DNA from: Sanghuangporus weigelae
Lineage: Eukaryota > Basidiomycota > Agaricomycetes > Hymenochaetales > Hymenochaetaceae
Direction: 5' to 3'
DNA: 64,000 nucleotides
Assembly (NCBI GenBank): GCA_033182465.1
Contig: CP137318.1
Coordinates: forward strand, 3,038,001-3,102,000
The notes beneath the pieces were generated by a model. It was not told the origin of the DNA, did no database searches, and saw only the letters and a program-made list of their open reading frames with translations. This document shows, in pieces, positions 10,786-22,644 of this stretch. The translations under genes were made by a program, and so were the position numbers. Positions within the stretch are counted from its first letter, which is position 1, and each line of letters begins with the position of its first letter.

Positions 10786-13330
10786 ATGGCCGCACCGTCA
10801 CAGAAGCCTAGAAGAAAACGCAGCAAGCCTAGCAAGTCGCGACCTGCTGCTGCCTCATCCATCTCACAGCCATCGATCGAAGATGCTTGGTCGTCTACCG
10901 TTCTTTCTGCTTTCTCCCCGGATGCGCGACTCTTCGCCTTCCTATCATTAGCAATTGACAAGCACCGACTGCGCGTTCTGGATACTACCACCAATCAATC
11001 AATTGCTGAATGTATCGTCGATAGAGCCCGAGTAACGTGTCTCGAGTGGATAGCGTATGACGCTACAAGCCTAGGTGTTTCGATGAATGGCGAGAATCTT
11101 CCTTCAAAAAAGCGGAAGGTCGCAGCTAGTCTTGATGAGACGAGCCGGTCTTCCAACTCAACTGAGGGGACGCAGATGGAGTGGTCAATTGGTCTTGGGT
11201 TGTCTGACGGAAGTGTGCAGATTTTTTCAGTTAGGGAGAGCCGAGTTGTCAATACTCTGAAGGGAGCTGACAACAATTCTGCTGTACTCGCCATCGCAGA
11301 TAATAGTCTTCACGGCAATGATGGGCCCCTTATATGGACCTCAAGCACTGATGGTACCCTCCGGCTCTGGGATGCACGGAATGCGGTAGTTATTGTTAGC
11401 TCCCAGGAGAAGGATTTGCAATATTCTGCTCTCATTGTTCGTCCTCGATTGCATTCAAGCGCAACGCACGTCTTAGCAGCTCATTCCACGATCCGCCTTC
11501 TTTCTTTTTCGATCGATGAAACTTCCAGCGAGGACTCCGACAGCGATGAGCTAGAAGAAGTTTGTTCCTTCAGTGGTCACGCCTCCCCTGTGAAAACCCT
11601 TATATGGGAACATTCATCTTCCCCGAGCAGGAGGTTTCTCTCTTGTGCTGAAGGAGATCGATTTATTTACCTGTGGAGGGTCCCCCAGACAAGCCTAGAA
11701 AGAGGCGATCTAGTGGCCTCATGCGCCTTGGATGCGGACGTTCTTCAACTAGATATTTCCTCCTTGCCGGGAAGTCAAATTCTTCTTGCCGTTTCCTCGT
11801 CAGGAAAGGTGGTACTTTCTCCCATTCCTGAAGATCTAGATGTTCCATCAAATACAACTGAATCTGCCATAAAACCGCAAGTTGCTACGCTGTTGCCTCG
11901 ATCCGTAATTAGTTTGCCAAAAAAGTTTTCCTCGGATATCCGCATTGCAGCTGCTACATTCCTGAAAAATGATCCCAGCAAGATACGAGTAGCAATTGCA
12001 AGCGGTGGGGTAAAAGTAACGTTTGAGAACTTGGTACGTGGGAGATGGTCTTTCAAATGTTCATCGTATTTTATTGTGCTGTTCAATAGGAGTATTTAGA
12101 CCGTGCTGGTCAATTTATCCCGGAATTGATTCTGAAATCAAGTTCGTTTGCCTTTACTGTTGATAAAAGTGCCGGCGGTGCAATAGTGAGTACTTTCGTA
12201 GTGACTTCTTCGTTCGTGGTCCAATGCTAATGTTTGCATCTTACTCAAAGATTGCCAATAAACGTTATAGTGAGCCGTCAGGTCTACCTGTCGCAATCGG
12301 TGCAGAGACTCCTCATGGTCCGTCGCTCGATGCTGTCGCCGATCGAGATGTGGATGGCCTACTTAACGCCGATCTTGCAGAACTCAGTCTCGGTCAGCGT
12401 CTTGCTGCGCGGTCGGATGCTGCTGCAGAAGGACGGACGGCAAATGAACGAAATCCATTGGGAAGCAATGTAGAGGGAGGTCACGTTGGGGGACGCAAGG
12501 AACAATCACGACCACAAATGATGCATGTTCCGGCACACTCGCTCACGCGGACGCTCATTCAAGCGCTGCATGCTGGTGATACGAGTCTGCTTGAGGCTTG
12601 TCTTGCCCATTCAGACGAGACTGTGGTTCACAAAACGGTTGCCCGCTTACCAGCACAGCTTGCCATACCGTTACTGACAGCATGCGTTGAGCGGTTAGGT
12701 CGTGGCCCTCGAGGAAATAATATAAAAGGTAGAGGAGGAGGTGCAAGCGCACAAAGAGGTCTCTCGCTGATGAAATGGGTGCGCGCTGTGCTGGTGATTC
12801 ACACTGGTCATTTGATGACTGTTAGTACATTCACCGCGTAAAGACTTCAGCTGATATCATTTGCGACTTGTACATTGTAGGTGCCTGACCTCATAGCACG
12901 GCTTTCGCTCCTACACTCGACTCTTATGACTCGACTGACGCTTCAGGAACGCCTCCTGTCACTAAGCGGACGATTAGACCTTGTTCTTGCACAGGCAGAG
13001 CTTCGATCTTCCAATGCACCAGCACCTTTATCGTCAAAAAACAAAACAAAACAATCCGGGAAGGCAGTAAAAGAGCCATTGAAATACGTTGAAGGGGAAA
13101 GTTCGGATGAAGGGTTGGAAGACGAAGAAATGCAGGTCGAGGATGAGAAAGACGATGAGGGGAGCATCGAGGATGTGGAACTAGATGAGGACAGTGATCA
13201 GACCAGTGATGAAGGGGAATCGAATAGTGAAGGCGAGGAGAGTGATGATGCTAATTTAATGGATGGCACCGTGGACGACGAAGCAGAGGAGGAATATGAC
13301 GAGGAATCATGGGAGGAGGATAGCGACTAG
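10786..13330 (+). CDS. UTP5: U3 snoRNP / SSU processome protein Utp5 (WDR43-like)
   Basis: Nucleolar component of the t-UTP complex, needed for pre-18S rRNA transcription and processing. The N-terminus is basic (KPRRKRSKPSKS) and looks nucleolar. WD-type beta-propeller repeats follow, with TSSTDGTLRLWDARN and FSGHASPVKTLIW easy to see. After the LAELSLGQRLAAR linker comes the Utp12 domain (about 12530-13010): SLTRTLIQALHAGD, then LVIHTGHLM joined by splicing to VPDLIARLSLLHSTL. The tail is very acidic (DEEMQVEDEKDDEG onwards), common in this family. Three introns were seen at about 12034-12090, 12186-12249 and 12821-12880. The ATG at 10786 is the first in frame after the divergent promoter. 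Human WDR43 and yeast Utp5 share this order of parts. Confidence 0.88.
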
Positions 13331-13400
13331 ATTGGCATTTCGCAACGCACTATTTTTCACACAGACCGTGATTGCAGGCATCACGATGCAAAAATGTGAG

Positions 13401-14950
13401 CTACAATTGGTCGTTCTTACGACGTTTCCGGCTCTTGGCCCGTGCCTTCCCGCGAGTCTATAAAGCAACGTACCAGGTCAGTTATTTTCTAACAATCCCA
13501 AAAGGACAGACAGAACCTTTCTCTTGGGAAGTCTGGCAAATTCCTCGACGTCAGAAAGAGACGTCAACGAGCTTTCTTCATCTCCCTAGAGACCCGATCA
13601 TCGAGTGAGCATGTAAAAATAAAGTAAATATGCTACCTCATGCAAAACATGTTCACTATCTTTGTTAAGATGCGAAGACTGAACGTTTTGTATCTCAGTC
13701 ACAAATGCAGATGTGCGACCTCCAACTTTCAGCCATTTGATAGTCGCAGGCTGGCCGGAGGGCTTTCCATAAATAAGTTGACCGCGAACTCAAGAAATAT
13801 GTAATTTACCTACAAGTTTCAATGGCGTCGCGTGTTTCTTCTTGCCCTTTCCCTTTATAATTTCATGTCATCCGGCTTCCGAGTTGTCCAGGCATATTAC
13901 TGTACTTACCCACCGGTGATTGAAAAGCCAATTATCTGGAAATTTACTTGGATCCGCATTTACCGACACAGCGGTTTGGCAGACATAAGATGTGTTTTTG
14001 TATAAAGCCGCCACTTGGTCGGACGACAGGGTATTGCACTTTTGCTCCGGATGGACATGCGAATGGTACAAGATCTCATCTAAGTGGCCATTTTTAAAAG
14101 ACTGGACGCAAGTTAGATTACTGCGATAAGAACGTACCGGCTACCCAGTTGCCAACCCCTGCGCTGAAAGACTGATCAAGTAGAAGAGCTTTCACAGGGC
14201 ATGATCTTCTTAGCACTTTCCTCGAGAACTCGTCGAGGTAGGGCATGCTCAAGATCGGATCAAAACCCAGGAGTGAAATTGGAGGTTCTTTCATCGGTTC
14301 TTTGCAGAGACGAATGCGCCCCAGCCGACGAGCATCTGTAAATGCAATTTGAGTCTCCGACCCGGGGATCGACTCTGTACAAGAGAGATGCAGGATGAAC
14401 TGGAGTAATAAGGTCCTCTGCTAGAGACATCATTGTCTGAACCTACTAACTTTAGAGAATCGTGGAGGCCACGTCGAATCAGCTTTCTTTGGGCCTTCTT
14501 TGTAGTACAGATTCTCCTCCCCCTTTATCTATCGAAATGGAACAAGTGAAGTAAGAGAGAAATCATCAATGGAATGCTAAATCTCACGTACAAGGATATT
14601 TCCGGTCATTCCGAAGTGCAATACTGGCATTGCGCTGTCACCATCTAAATCGAGGAAAAACACTTTCCCATATCTTTTTACGTCTTGCACAACGCGCGAC
14701 TGGACAATGTCTGCCTGAAATCACTAATTATAAAATACCGTGATCAGGCAGGGACAGTAGCACTCACAAATTCCGCGTGTGATATGCCCGAAAACACAAT
14801 GGGGTCTTCGTTGGCTTCCACAAGCGTGATCCTCTTTCCCTGAGCATGTTTTCTGATAAATCTCGCAGCTCTTTCCACCTCTGGGCCACTGCATTAAAGT
14901 AAACCGTTGAACAAGCACAATAGACGGATTTTACCTGGAAGTTCTGGCAT
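13401..14950 (-). CDS. Formamidopyrimidine-DNA glycosylase (Fpg/MutM type)
   Basis: Base-excision repair enzyme that removes oxidised purines and nicks at the abasic site. The diagnostic N-terminus MPELPEVERAARFIRKHA appears only after removing a 53-base intron that follows the fifth codon. The proline after Met is the Schiff-base nucleophile and the next Glu is also catalytic. GMTGNIL follows at about 14600. The helix-two-turn-helix region lies near 14040-14170: GNWVADEILYHSHVHPEQ. The C-terminus continues NKHKK-like basic stretches, then KVGGRTSAFVTEIQ near 13720, resembling the zinc-free finger of fungal and plant Fpg rather than a four-cysteine finger. It ends with a very basic tail (GKARAKSRKRRKND), likely for nuclear import. 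Six or more introns. It is divergent from the SYLF-SH3 gene with only 184 bases between starts. Confidence 0.9.
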
Positions 14951-15134
14951 CGTAGCAAAGCAAAGAGCAAAATTCAAATGTAGCCGAACATGCCGACTTT
15001 AAAGGCACGTCGATCCTACAGTAATCCTTGCGTAAGCTCATTTGCGTCATATCGTTGGTACTGGACTGGACAGTCGCAACTTTACGCACTCTGCACCGCA
15101 GCTCGCGTGTTTCTGACCTTCATTGTCGTCGTAC
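14951..15134. promoter_or_regulatory. Compact bidirectional promoter (FPG / YSC84-like)
   Basis: 184 bases lie between the ATG of the DNA glycosylase (14950, minus) and the ATG of the SYLF-SH3 gene (15135, plus). Both genes must start transcription inside or over this stretch. I saw no clear TATA box. Confidence 0.6.
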
Positions 15135-17084
15135 ATGAAATTCAACTCTCCATTGCCGCAACCTCTTCCAAAGGAATGCATCAAAGCCGCCAAGATCTGT
15201 CAGTCATTGTCATTTTAATCCCTTATCTGCTAACCAACAGCCTCAATGTATGCAGTTAAGTCATTCGTCGATAGGGGAAACAATGGCCTCGATGGCGTAA
15301 GACCTTTTGATTGTCTGTGTCCCGCGCTTTCTTACTGTCTTTCAGGTCGTTCCGAGACAAGTACTTGAGCATGCCAAGGGATTTGCCATCTTCACAGTCG
15401 CCAAAGCTGGTTTTCTGTTCTCTGCACGTGCTGGAAGTGGTGTGGTTATAGCTAGGCTCGAGGATGGATGTGAGTGTAAGCATTGAGTATATGGGATCTT
15501 CTGACTGTTTCCTTAAAGCATGGTCTGCACCGAGTGCTATAGGTTCTGCTGGACTTGGTGTAGGAGGCCAGGCAGGCGCGGAGGTAACGGACTTTCTTGT
15601 GGTCTTAAACTCCCGATCAGTAAGTGTCCCAGAGAGTGTATAATACATATCTATATCTTACCATCATGCACAGGCAGTCGTACGTCCCGCCTCGGTTTAT
15701 GTTAATCTATGGAAATTTATCATTTCCCTAGAGATCTTTTATGTCTGCTGGTTCTCTGACGCTCGGAGGGAACATGAGCATCGCGATTGGTCCCTTAGGT
15801 CGAAACGGTGAAGCTCTTGGATCTCTCAATACTTCCGGGAAAATGGCGGCAATGTACAGTTACAGTAAAACGCGTGGTCTTTTTGGTGGTGTTTCAATCG
15901 AAGGATCTGTCATCGTCGAACGTCAGGATGCAAACTCTCTCGCATACCGTTCCGATGTGACTGCTAAACAGCTGTTATCCGGCTCCATAGACCCTCCGGA
16001 GTGGGCACAACCTCTTATTAAGACACTCGAAACGTGCATTGGTATGCCCGGCGGACATAAATGGGTGGATGACTCCATGGGTTCGGACGGTCTTGCCAGG
16101 TCAGTTAGTAGAAACTCCGACTATGCCTTCGGAGAGGGTGTTGCGAGTCCTGGAAGTGAACTGCCTCCGAGCTTGCGCCGGAAGAAAGGCTCTTTTAGCT
16201 CTGCATTTCCACCGGCGCATTGGGGCGGAAGGAAATCAAGTGGCTCTTATTTCCATTCGAATATCAGTGAAGAAACTGATGACATTGCTGGAAATTTCTC
16301 TCAGCCCAAGGAGACTGGAACTCAGTATAGATCGAACGGTTCACCGGGTGGGAAGCGTATAGAGGATGGTTCTGCTGCAGCCTCCTTCCCTACCCACTTT
16401 GATTCCGACTATGTTCCTCCCAGCCCAGCGACAGATACGCTTTCCTCACCTTCAGGACACCGTCTATCATCAAGTCTTCGCTCTCAGGTCCACACCCCCG
16501 CGTTTGGTTCAGGATCTCTGTTCAATGATCCTGTGTCCTTATCAAGCATGGACGAAACGGCCGTTGAAGACAGTTCCACCGGCCATGGCACTTATTTTGG
16601 CTCATCAAGCAAGTATGGTCTGAACTCGAGTCAAAGTCAGAAGCTTAGGACGAATCCTTTTGTATCTCGCGTGACCGATCCCTTTGCTTACGACTCCGTT
16701 GGGGACTCGATTGATGACTTGCTACATGATCGTCCGAAGTCTGCGGCAAAGCCCTATCTTGTACCGAAGGCAAGTCTGCAGTCTCCGGTTGCTCAATTCG
16801 ATGGCGTGGGTCGTGCGATTGCTCTCTTTGACTTCAACCCGTTGGAGGTACGTGTGTCATGCCGCTTTCTCAGGCATTACTGATTACGTAGCATGGCAGC
16901 CTGGAGATCTTGGTTTCAGAAAGGGTCAAGTTATCATAATCACAAAGAAATCCGACAAGACAGATGATTGGTGAGTAAAGTCATAATTAATTGGGAACGA
17001 TCAACTGACCATTCTACTAGGTGGACGGGAAAAGTGGATGGCAAGGAAGGGATTTTTCCGGCGAATTTTGTGGAAGTTGTATAA
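15135..17084 (+). CDS. SYLF-SH3 protein (Ysc84/Lsb3-like)
   Basis: Actin-patch and lipid-binding protein of the Ysc84/Lsb3/SH3YL1 family, acting in endocytosis at the cell cortex. The SYLF domain starts near residue 15 (KECIKAAKI, spliced to SSMYAVKSFVDRG) and contains VLEHAKGFAIFTVAKAG, LFSARAGSGVVIARL and LTLGGNMSIAIGPLGR. It ends with VIVERQDANSLAY near 15960. A long Ser/Gly-rich disordered middle follows (16040-16790). The SH3 domain at the C-terminus reads GRAIALFDFNPLE, then the remainder after two introns, ending EGIFPANFVEVV. The start ATG at 15135 gives the conserved NSPLPQPLPKEC N-terminus. About six introns. No missing parts were noted. Confidence 0.92.
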
Positions 17085-17379
17085 TTCTTGAAATTTATTG
17101 CACGTTAAACTCCTTTGTTCTCCTCTGGCTGCCTTAATGTAAACATGGATCCAGTGTTGTATTGTATTATCATAATCATAAACCATTGTGAGAGTATATT
17201 ATGTCATATTTTTACATAAGTATTTTCTTCCTCTTCCGCTACGCCTACAGGATGGCGCTTATAACGGCACGGTTATATGGCACGGTTATATAGACATGCT
17301 AAAACCACTGAGAGAGAAAAGGGGCCAGCCTTCGACTCTTTTCACAATTATCGCTCCTCAAGTGCTCTGACCTTCGCTA
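17085..17379. other. Short spacer with imperfect direct repeat
   Basis: This holds the 3' end of the SYLF-SH3 gene and the promoter of the helicase. A direct repeat of GGCACGGTTATAT lies at about 17263-17290. No gene was seen. Confidence 0.4.
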
Positions 17380-19975
17380 ATGGGTAGGAATTACTATGGC
17401 GTCCTGATGGGAAGAGATGGCCCCAAAGTGTATTCTGACTGGTTCCAGGTATTCTATCAAGCAGAGTATCCGATTCGTTCCGTTCCGCTAAAGATTTGTT
17501 GTTAGTGCAAAGAAGCAGTGAGTTTAGACTGACGAGAGAATATCCATAATACATTTACCATGCTACAGATAGCAGATTTCCCGGAGTCTTGCTATGCCAG
17601 TTTTGCAACTCATCAGGAAGCAGAATCTTGGGTAAGAAGATGGGCGACAGCCGGTACGAATAATGTCTTTAAATCTATGGAATCGAACAGAGCTGAATAA
17701 ATTACGGTAATAGATGTAGAATCGGGGTTGTCGCTTTCTCCAAGTCACTCGAAATCCTTTCAAAGTCTTGAAGGCCCGTCACTCGATTGTCAAACGCGCC
17801 CTACAGCTCCTGAAGTGGTCTGTCAGCATCGCGAAGATGGAGATAAAAATGCAGATACTGTATCTCAGCATGAGAACATGACGATGACACCAAAGCATGA
17901 GCTTAGGTTATCTCGCGAACAAGCACGAGTCCTTGAGGGCGTGGCACGAGGCGAGAGCGTTTTCTTCACCGGGTCCGCAGGTAGCACATAAATGAAAAAC
18001 GGTATCATTCTCTCATTGATTACTATCGTTCACTAGGTACCGGGAAGTCCGCTTTGCTCCGAGAGATTATCAAAATGCTGGATGGTCCGTCTATAGAGGT
18101 TGCAGTCACAGCTTCAACAGGAATTGCTGCCGTGAATATAGGGGGCACGACTTTGCACTCTTTTGCCGGAGTCGGGCTAGGCAAGGGAGATGCTGAGCGA
18201 CTGGTCGAGATGATCGAAAAGTCAAAATTCGCTCTTAATAGATGGCGGACTACGAAAACGCTGATAGTTGACGAGAGTACGTGGAAATGGTTTAGGACGA
18301 AACACCAGCTGACCATTGCGTTTGTCCCTCTTTGAGCAGTTTCGATGATAGACGGGAGATTTTTCGACGCAATGGTCATTCTGCTAAAGTCACTGTGACA
18401 AAGCAACGCATGATTCTCACATCCTGTTTCTCGCAGGAACTCATTGCCCGCAGTGTCCGAAATGATAACAGGCCGTTCGGTGGAATCCAGGTACATACTT
18501 TCTTGAAGTTGCTGCCTTGCATGATCAACTGAGAGATGAGATGAAATAGTTGGTGCTTTCTGGTGATTTTTATCAGTTACCTCCAGTTCCGGACCAGCTG
18601 GGCGGCGTGATGTTGCCAATCAAATTCGCTTTTGAAGCCGTCTCTTGGAACAAATGTGTTGGTTCTCCTATAATCCTGCAGAAAGTTTTTCGGCAAGAAG
18701 ACAAAGGTGTGGGCATCGATTTCCACTCACAAACATTGACATGCGGCTGAATATCACGGTCTCCAGAGTTTGTCAGCATGTTGAATAGAATGCGTTGCGG
18801 AAAAATAAAGACAGAGGATGAAGAGTGCTTTCTGGCTCTTAGCCGACCGCTTACATACGATGACGGAATTGAGCCTACCGAGCTGTCGGTGTATTCGTCA
18901 TCAGGACTGAGCGTAATTGCTTACTCGGATTCACTACAGATTCCCACTGCGTGACGAAGTTGAATGCGCCAATGCTGCACGCCTGAGGAATCTTCCTGGT
19001 CCATCGCAGACTTATCTTGCGTTTGACGTTCCCGGTCGAGACCACCGCGGGATACAAGTGACAGCCCAACAAGCTGACAAGCTTCTAGAGCGACTTGTCG
19101 CCGTTAAACGCATAACACTAAAGGTGTGGTCTGTCAAATCTCGGATAGAATGCTTAACATGAAATGTATTTGGATGTAGATCGGCGCTCAGGTCATGCTC
19201 ATAAAGGTTTGTCCGAAGCGACAAGATTCTTCTCCAATTGCTTCACATCGATTCATCATAGAATCTCTCGCCTGGTCTAGTAAATGGACTGCTGGGAAAG
19301 GTATCTGCGTTCAAAACTGTGGAGCAAGCGCTGCGCGACTGCAATGAAGTCAGTGTACAAGACATTTCGCAGGCTAGTGCACACAACAACACTCGCAATA
19401 TCGAGCCGGACTCTGCAGACATGGGAATGACTGTCCAAGATCGCGTGTGGCCTCTCGTACGTTTCACGAATGGGCATGAAATCTTGTGTTTCCCTACGAC
19501 GTTCGACGTAGTAAATGCTAGAGGCGACTTCGAAGCTCATAGAGAGCAAGTTCCCTTAATACTAGCGTGGGCAATGAGTGTGCATAAGTCACAGGGTCAA
19601 ACTCTCGACAGAGTGAAGGTCAATCTAGCCAGGACGTTTGAAAAGGGTCAAGGTGAAATGATTTCACTATTCTTCATCTCGGCTCCTTTGTGACTCTTTG
19701 ACCTTCAGCTTACGTGGCGCTGTCACGAGCAAGAAGAATGGAAACTCTCCAAGTACTACATTTTAGTAAGAGCATGTGAGTGTAGGCACTACTTCACCTC
19801 CAAGCTTTGCCTGACGTTCGATTTGTGCTTTAGAGTGATAGCTCATCCACGCGTCCTAGAATGGAATGATCGTATCACAGAAGAGATGCAACAAGCAGAG
19901 GAAGCGGCCATCATGCGAGAAATGGACAGTGAAGAGGCGATAAGGGCTTTTTTCGAAGACAGCGACATAAACTAA
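17380..19975 (+). CDS. PIF1: PIF1-family helicase with RNase H1-like hybrid-binding N-terminus
   Basis: Superfamily 1B 5'-3' DNA helicase. The first about 50 residues resemble the RNase H1 hybrid-binding domain: YYGVLMGRDGPKVYSDW, then CKEA, then FPESCYASFATHQEAESWV. They join across exon 1 (17380-17448), a 12-base microexon (17506-17517) and exon 3 (from 17569). The helicase core has Walker A GSAGTGKSALL (split by an intron near 17980-18036), TASTGIAAVNIGGTTLHSFAG, Walker B LIVDEISMID, FGGIQ-LVLSGDFYQLPP, and near the end WAMSVHKSQGQTLD plus YVALSRAR. It ends with an acidic tail. An in-frame stop lies just before the ATG at 17380, so the start is well placed. About ten introns; all core motifs are intact. 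Borders near 18890-18940 are less sure. PIF1s keep nuclear and mitochondrial genomes and unwind RNA-DNA hybrids. Confidence 0.88.
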
Positions 19976-20435
19976 AGTTCATTACGACATCCCGACATTT
20001 ATCTATCTGGGCTTAGGTATCTAATTCTTGATTTGTTTGCAGCTGTATAATCTCGCTATGTCTATGACCATGACTCATGCGTATATACTTGCTTTGACGC
20101 TTATACTGATCTGGTCGATGGAAAATTTATTCGCGCTTGACTTGTTACGAGCCACAGCCTTCCTAGGACTGACCTCCACCGCTTTTGTTATGAAGAATGC
20201 TGACGAACTTCGTGAGTGAGGTCTTCTATAGATGAAGTTAGAGATGATCCTGTGCATCGTCTCCGCAGCTTGCACAGTCTTCCGCATCTAATATCTAATT
20301 TATCAACTGTGGCCCTAGGGATCTCAGTATTCAGGTTCCCCTGAGTCAGCTTGGATATAAGTGTTCGACTACACGCAACTTTATGCTTTCTTACTCTCAC
20401 AATTGTCCTACTATTATTCATCAGACGTTCTCACC
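19976..20435. other. Spacer, no gene seen
   Basis: 460 bases between the helicase stop and the next small gene. A 63-codon plus-strand frame at 20028-20219 has hydrophobic segments, but nothing supports it as a gene. Confidence 0.3.
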
Positions 20436-21066
20436 ATGGCTCAGCCAGCTATCAAGTCTTTGGAGAATTTGCCTGGGATGGACGAGTATGGTCTGTTCTT
20501 CATCGAAAGAGTGGGGTATACTAGAGACGTGAGTTGTCGCCTTGACTGTGCGGAAAAGTGGCTCACAAGTCATGGTACAAGGGAGGTTTGCACGTAAACA
20601 TTCGATACGATAAAGCAGGAAGTAACCCAGCAACATATTGGTACTACAACGGTGGGCGTGTCCTCTGACTCTAAAGTGAAATCTATAGCCCTCACCACCG
20701 AGCCATTTTCCAGTAAATGGGAGCATGTATCAGAATAATCCCGACGGCAGTTCTACCTACCGTTCCGCTAGCGGCTCAGTGACTCGCAAATTTCCCATAC
20801 GAAACGAAAGGGCTATGCCATTTCTCGTCGTTTCTCCTGAACGGCATCTACCAGCGGGCAACTTTCTTCCTTCTCGTGCAAGTGGCCTGCTTATCTTCGG
20901 CAGACCTTTGTTTATGGTTTATCCTGGGCGCTACTTACTGACCGTGTCCATAAACATTTTCTTTCTTACGCTTATTTTATCCATTTGCGCATTGTTTTCA
21001 CAGAAAGATGTTTCCGATTCCTATCCTATTAGTTCTTTCATGCCGATTCATGCCGCATCTCTGTAG
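20436..21066 (+). CDS. Candidate Tyr/Asn/Gly/Ser-rich small gene, diverged partner of the next gene
   Basis: Unrecognised function. Two short stretches mirror the neighbour at 21427: SNPATYWYYN (about 20621-20650) and, after an intron of 20652-20713, NGSMYQNNPDGSSTYRS (about 20716-20766). The neighbour has NQNAYHYSN and NGSYYYSNPDGSTYYND at the same relative places and with the same intron position. This supports a tandem duplication. The first exon from ATG 20436 (MAQPAIKSLENLPGMDEY) does not resemble the neighbour, and its splice to the second piece is not settled. The last frame runs on through a hydrophobic stretch to a stop at 21066, unusual for the family, so the gene may be diverged or decaying. 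Boundaries are tentative. Confidence 0.4.
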
Positions 21067-21426
21067 CATCCTGCACCTACCGAATATCAGTATTGATTGA
21101 AACCGCAGGCTAGGGCTAGGTCTTCACGTAATAGGAAGCAAGCACCTATGCTTTAGTTGATGATCATGTGAAGTTAGCTGATAATGGAAGCACAGCTATG
21201 TTATCTGAGACATCTTATTATCACAATCAGTAAAACAGAAATCCAGCGAGGTCTAGATTCTCCGATTATCAAGAACACGAGTTGTGTAAACGCCGAAGGT
21301 ATATAAAAGGGCATACCTCATCCCAAGGATCGGCCCAAACGAGTTGTCTCCTGCCTTCATGTGAGTATACTGTCTGATCACAGTGATCCGCCCGGCTGAA
21401 GTGTATCAGCATCTTGAATAATCACC

Positions 21427-21763
21427 ATGGCTGACAAGGACTACTCCTACAAGAGTTCCGGAACAAACTCCCAGGTGAGCAGAGATCGTCTTTGCTCCAT
21501 CCATGATGGTGACTTGTTTTGCTGCGCTGCGAAATAGGGGAATCACTACTGCGCCCGTGATTACGGCTCCTCAACCCCCAACCAGAATGCCTACCACTAC
21601 TCGAACAGTACGCTTGCATCTTATTCTCCATGTCCGGATTCCTCTCTAATACCACTTGGTTCTAGCAAACGGGAGTTATTATTACAGTAACCCGGATGGT
21701 AGTACTTATTACAATGACGGAAATGGCGGCTCAACCTACACATCTTCCGGTTCCTCCAAGTAA
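21427..21763 (+). CDS. Small Tyr/Ser/Asn/Gly-rich protein of about 70 residues
   Basis: Three exons give a tiny hydrophilic protein: MADKDYSYKSSGTNSQ, then GNHYCARDYGSSTPNQN and YHYSN, then NGSYYYSNPDGSTYYN to a STYTSSGSSK end. Introns have clean gtgag/gtacg donors and tag ends at about 21475-21538 and 21610-21664. There is no signal peptide, membrane segment or known domain. It is rich in Tyr, Ser, Asn and Gly with repeating YYSN-type units, a composition seen in disordered, assembly-prone proteins. Similar short proteins occur in mushroom-forming fungi to my knowledge, without known function. It is the downstream member of a likely tandem pair. The reading frame is consistent across all three exons, which is good evidence that it is real. 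Confidence 0.72.
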
Positions 21764-22644
21764 GAGTCGACAATGCGCAGATCGAATCAGACTGTAGGGA
21801 ATATATGGTCTTCGTTGATAGTTACCACTGATGTAGACAGTGTACAGTCAATCAGATGCCTTCAGAATAGTTGTGATGTTCTCTGGTATAACATGAAAGA
21901 ATGAATTGCAAATACTTAGCACTAGTACTGTTAGCAGCGCACTACGTGACAAGCCCATAAAGAAATTTTAACAGTGCTACTCTATTCGGTCAACAACAAG
22001 TGAACTTCACTCGCCTGGGACGAGGAAGTGTACGGTAATCACCCCATACGATGACCATTTGACCTATTGCAGCATTATATAGTGTATAACCCATTCAAAC
22101 TGCGTACCGATGAAATCAGTCTAATGGTGTTCATATGTTCCTTGAATCCCCACTTCGCTTTGACCGAATGTGCAGCCCATCCACTCTTGCTGGTCTAAAG
22201 GGCTCAAAAAGCGCGCAATCTAGCATGCATGTCAATGCCCCTGGGGACGTAACATCACTGGCATCTTCATCACTGATACACTGTGATTCGATATTGTAAC
22301 GGACCAAGATTCGGCATCGAAGTGAGAACGAAGTGGGCGGAAAGGTGTATTCACATCAATTTTTTCTTGAGGTCGTTGAATTGAAATGCCCGGTCAGGTC
22401 AGTTGTGTATCTACTTATATAATCAGTCAGATCCGCCGCGAATTCGACTCGGCGAGGGGCCACGAGTTGACGTACGCGTGTCCCACGTGCGGCAGAGAGA
22501 CAGAAAACGCTGACGCGCAAACATTCTCAGACGACGCGTAACCTGGCGTCTGCTTGCTATAAAATCACGAACAATTACAGCGAGACTTGCGTGGACCCTC
22601 ATCATCTTCGCCTGTAGTTTGCGTTTGCTTGTCTCTGTGCTTGC
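21764..22644. promoter_or_regulatory. BLM10 upstream region with CACGTG box
   Basis: 880 bases with no supported gene. A CACGTG hexamer lies at 22484-22489, about 155 bases before the BLM10 start. I did not see a yeast PACE proteasome box in it. Any regulatory role is inferred. Confidence 0.35.
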
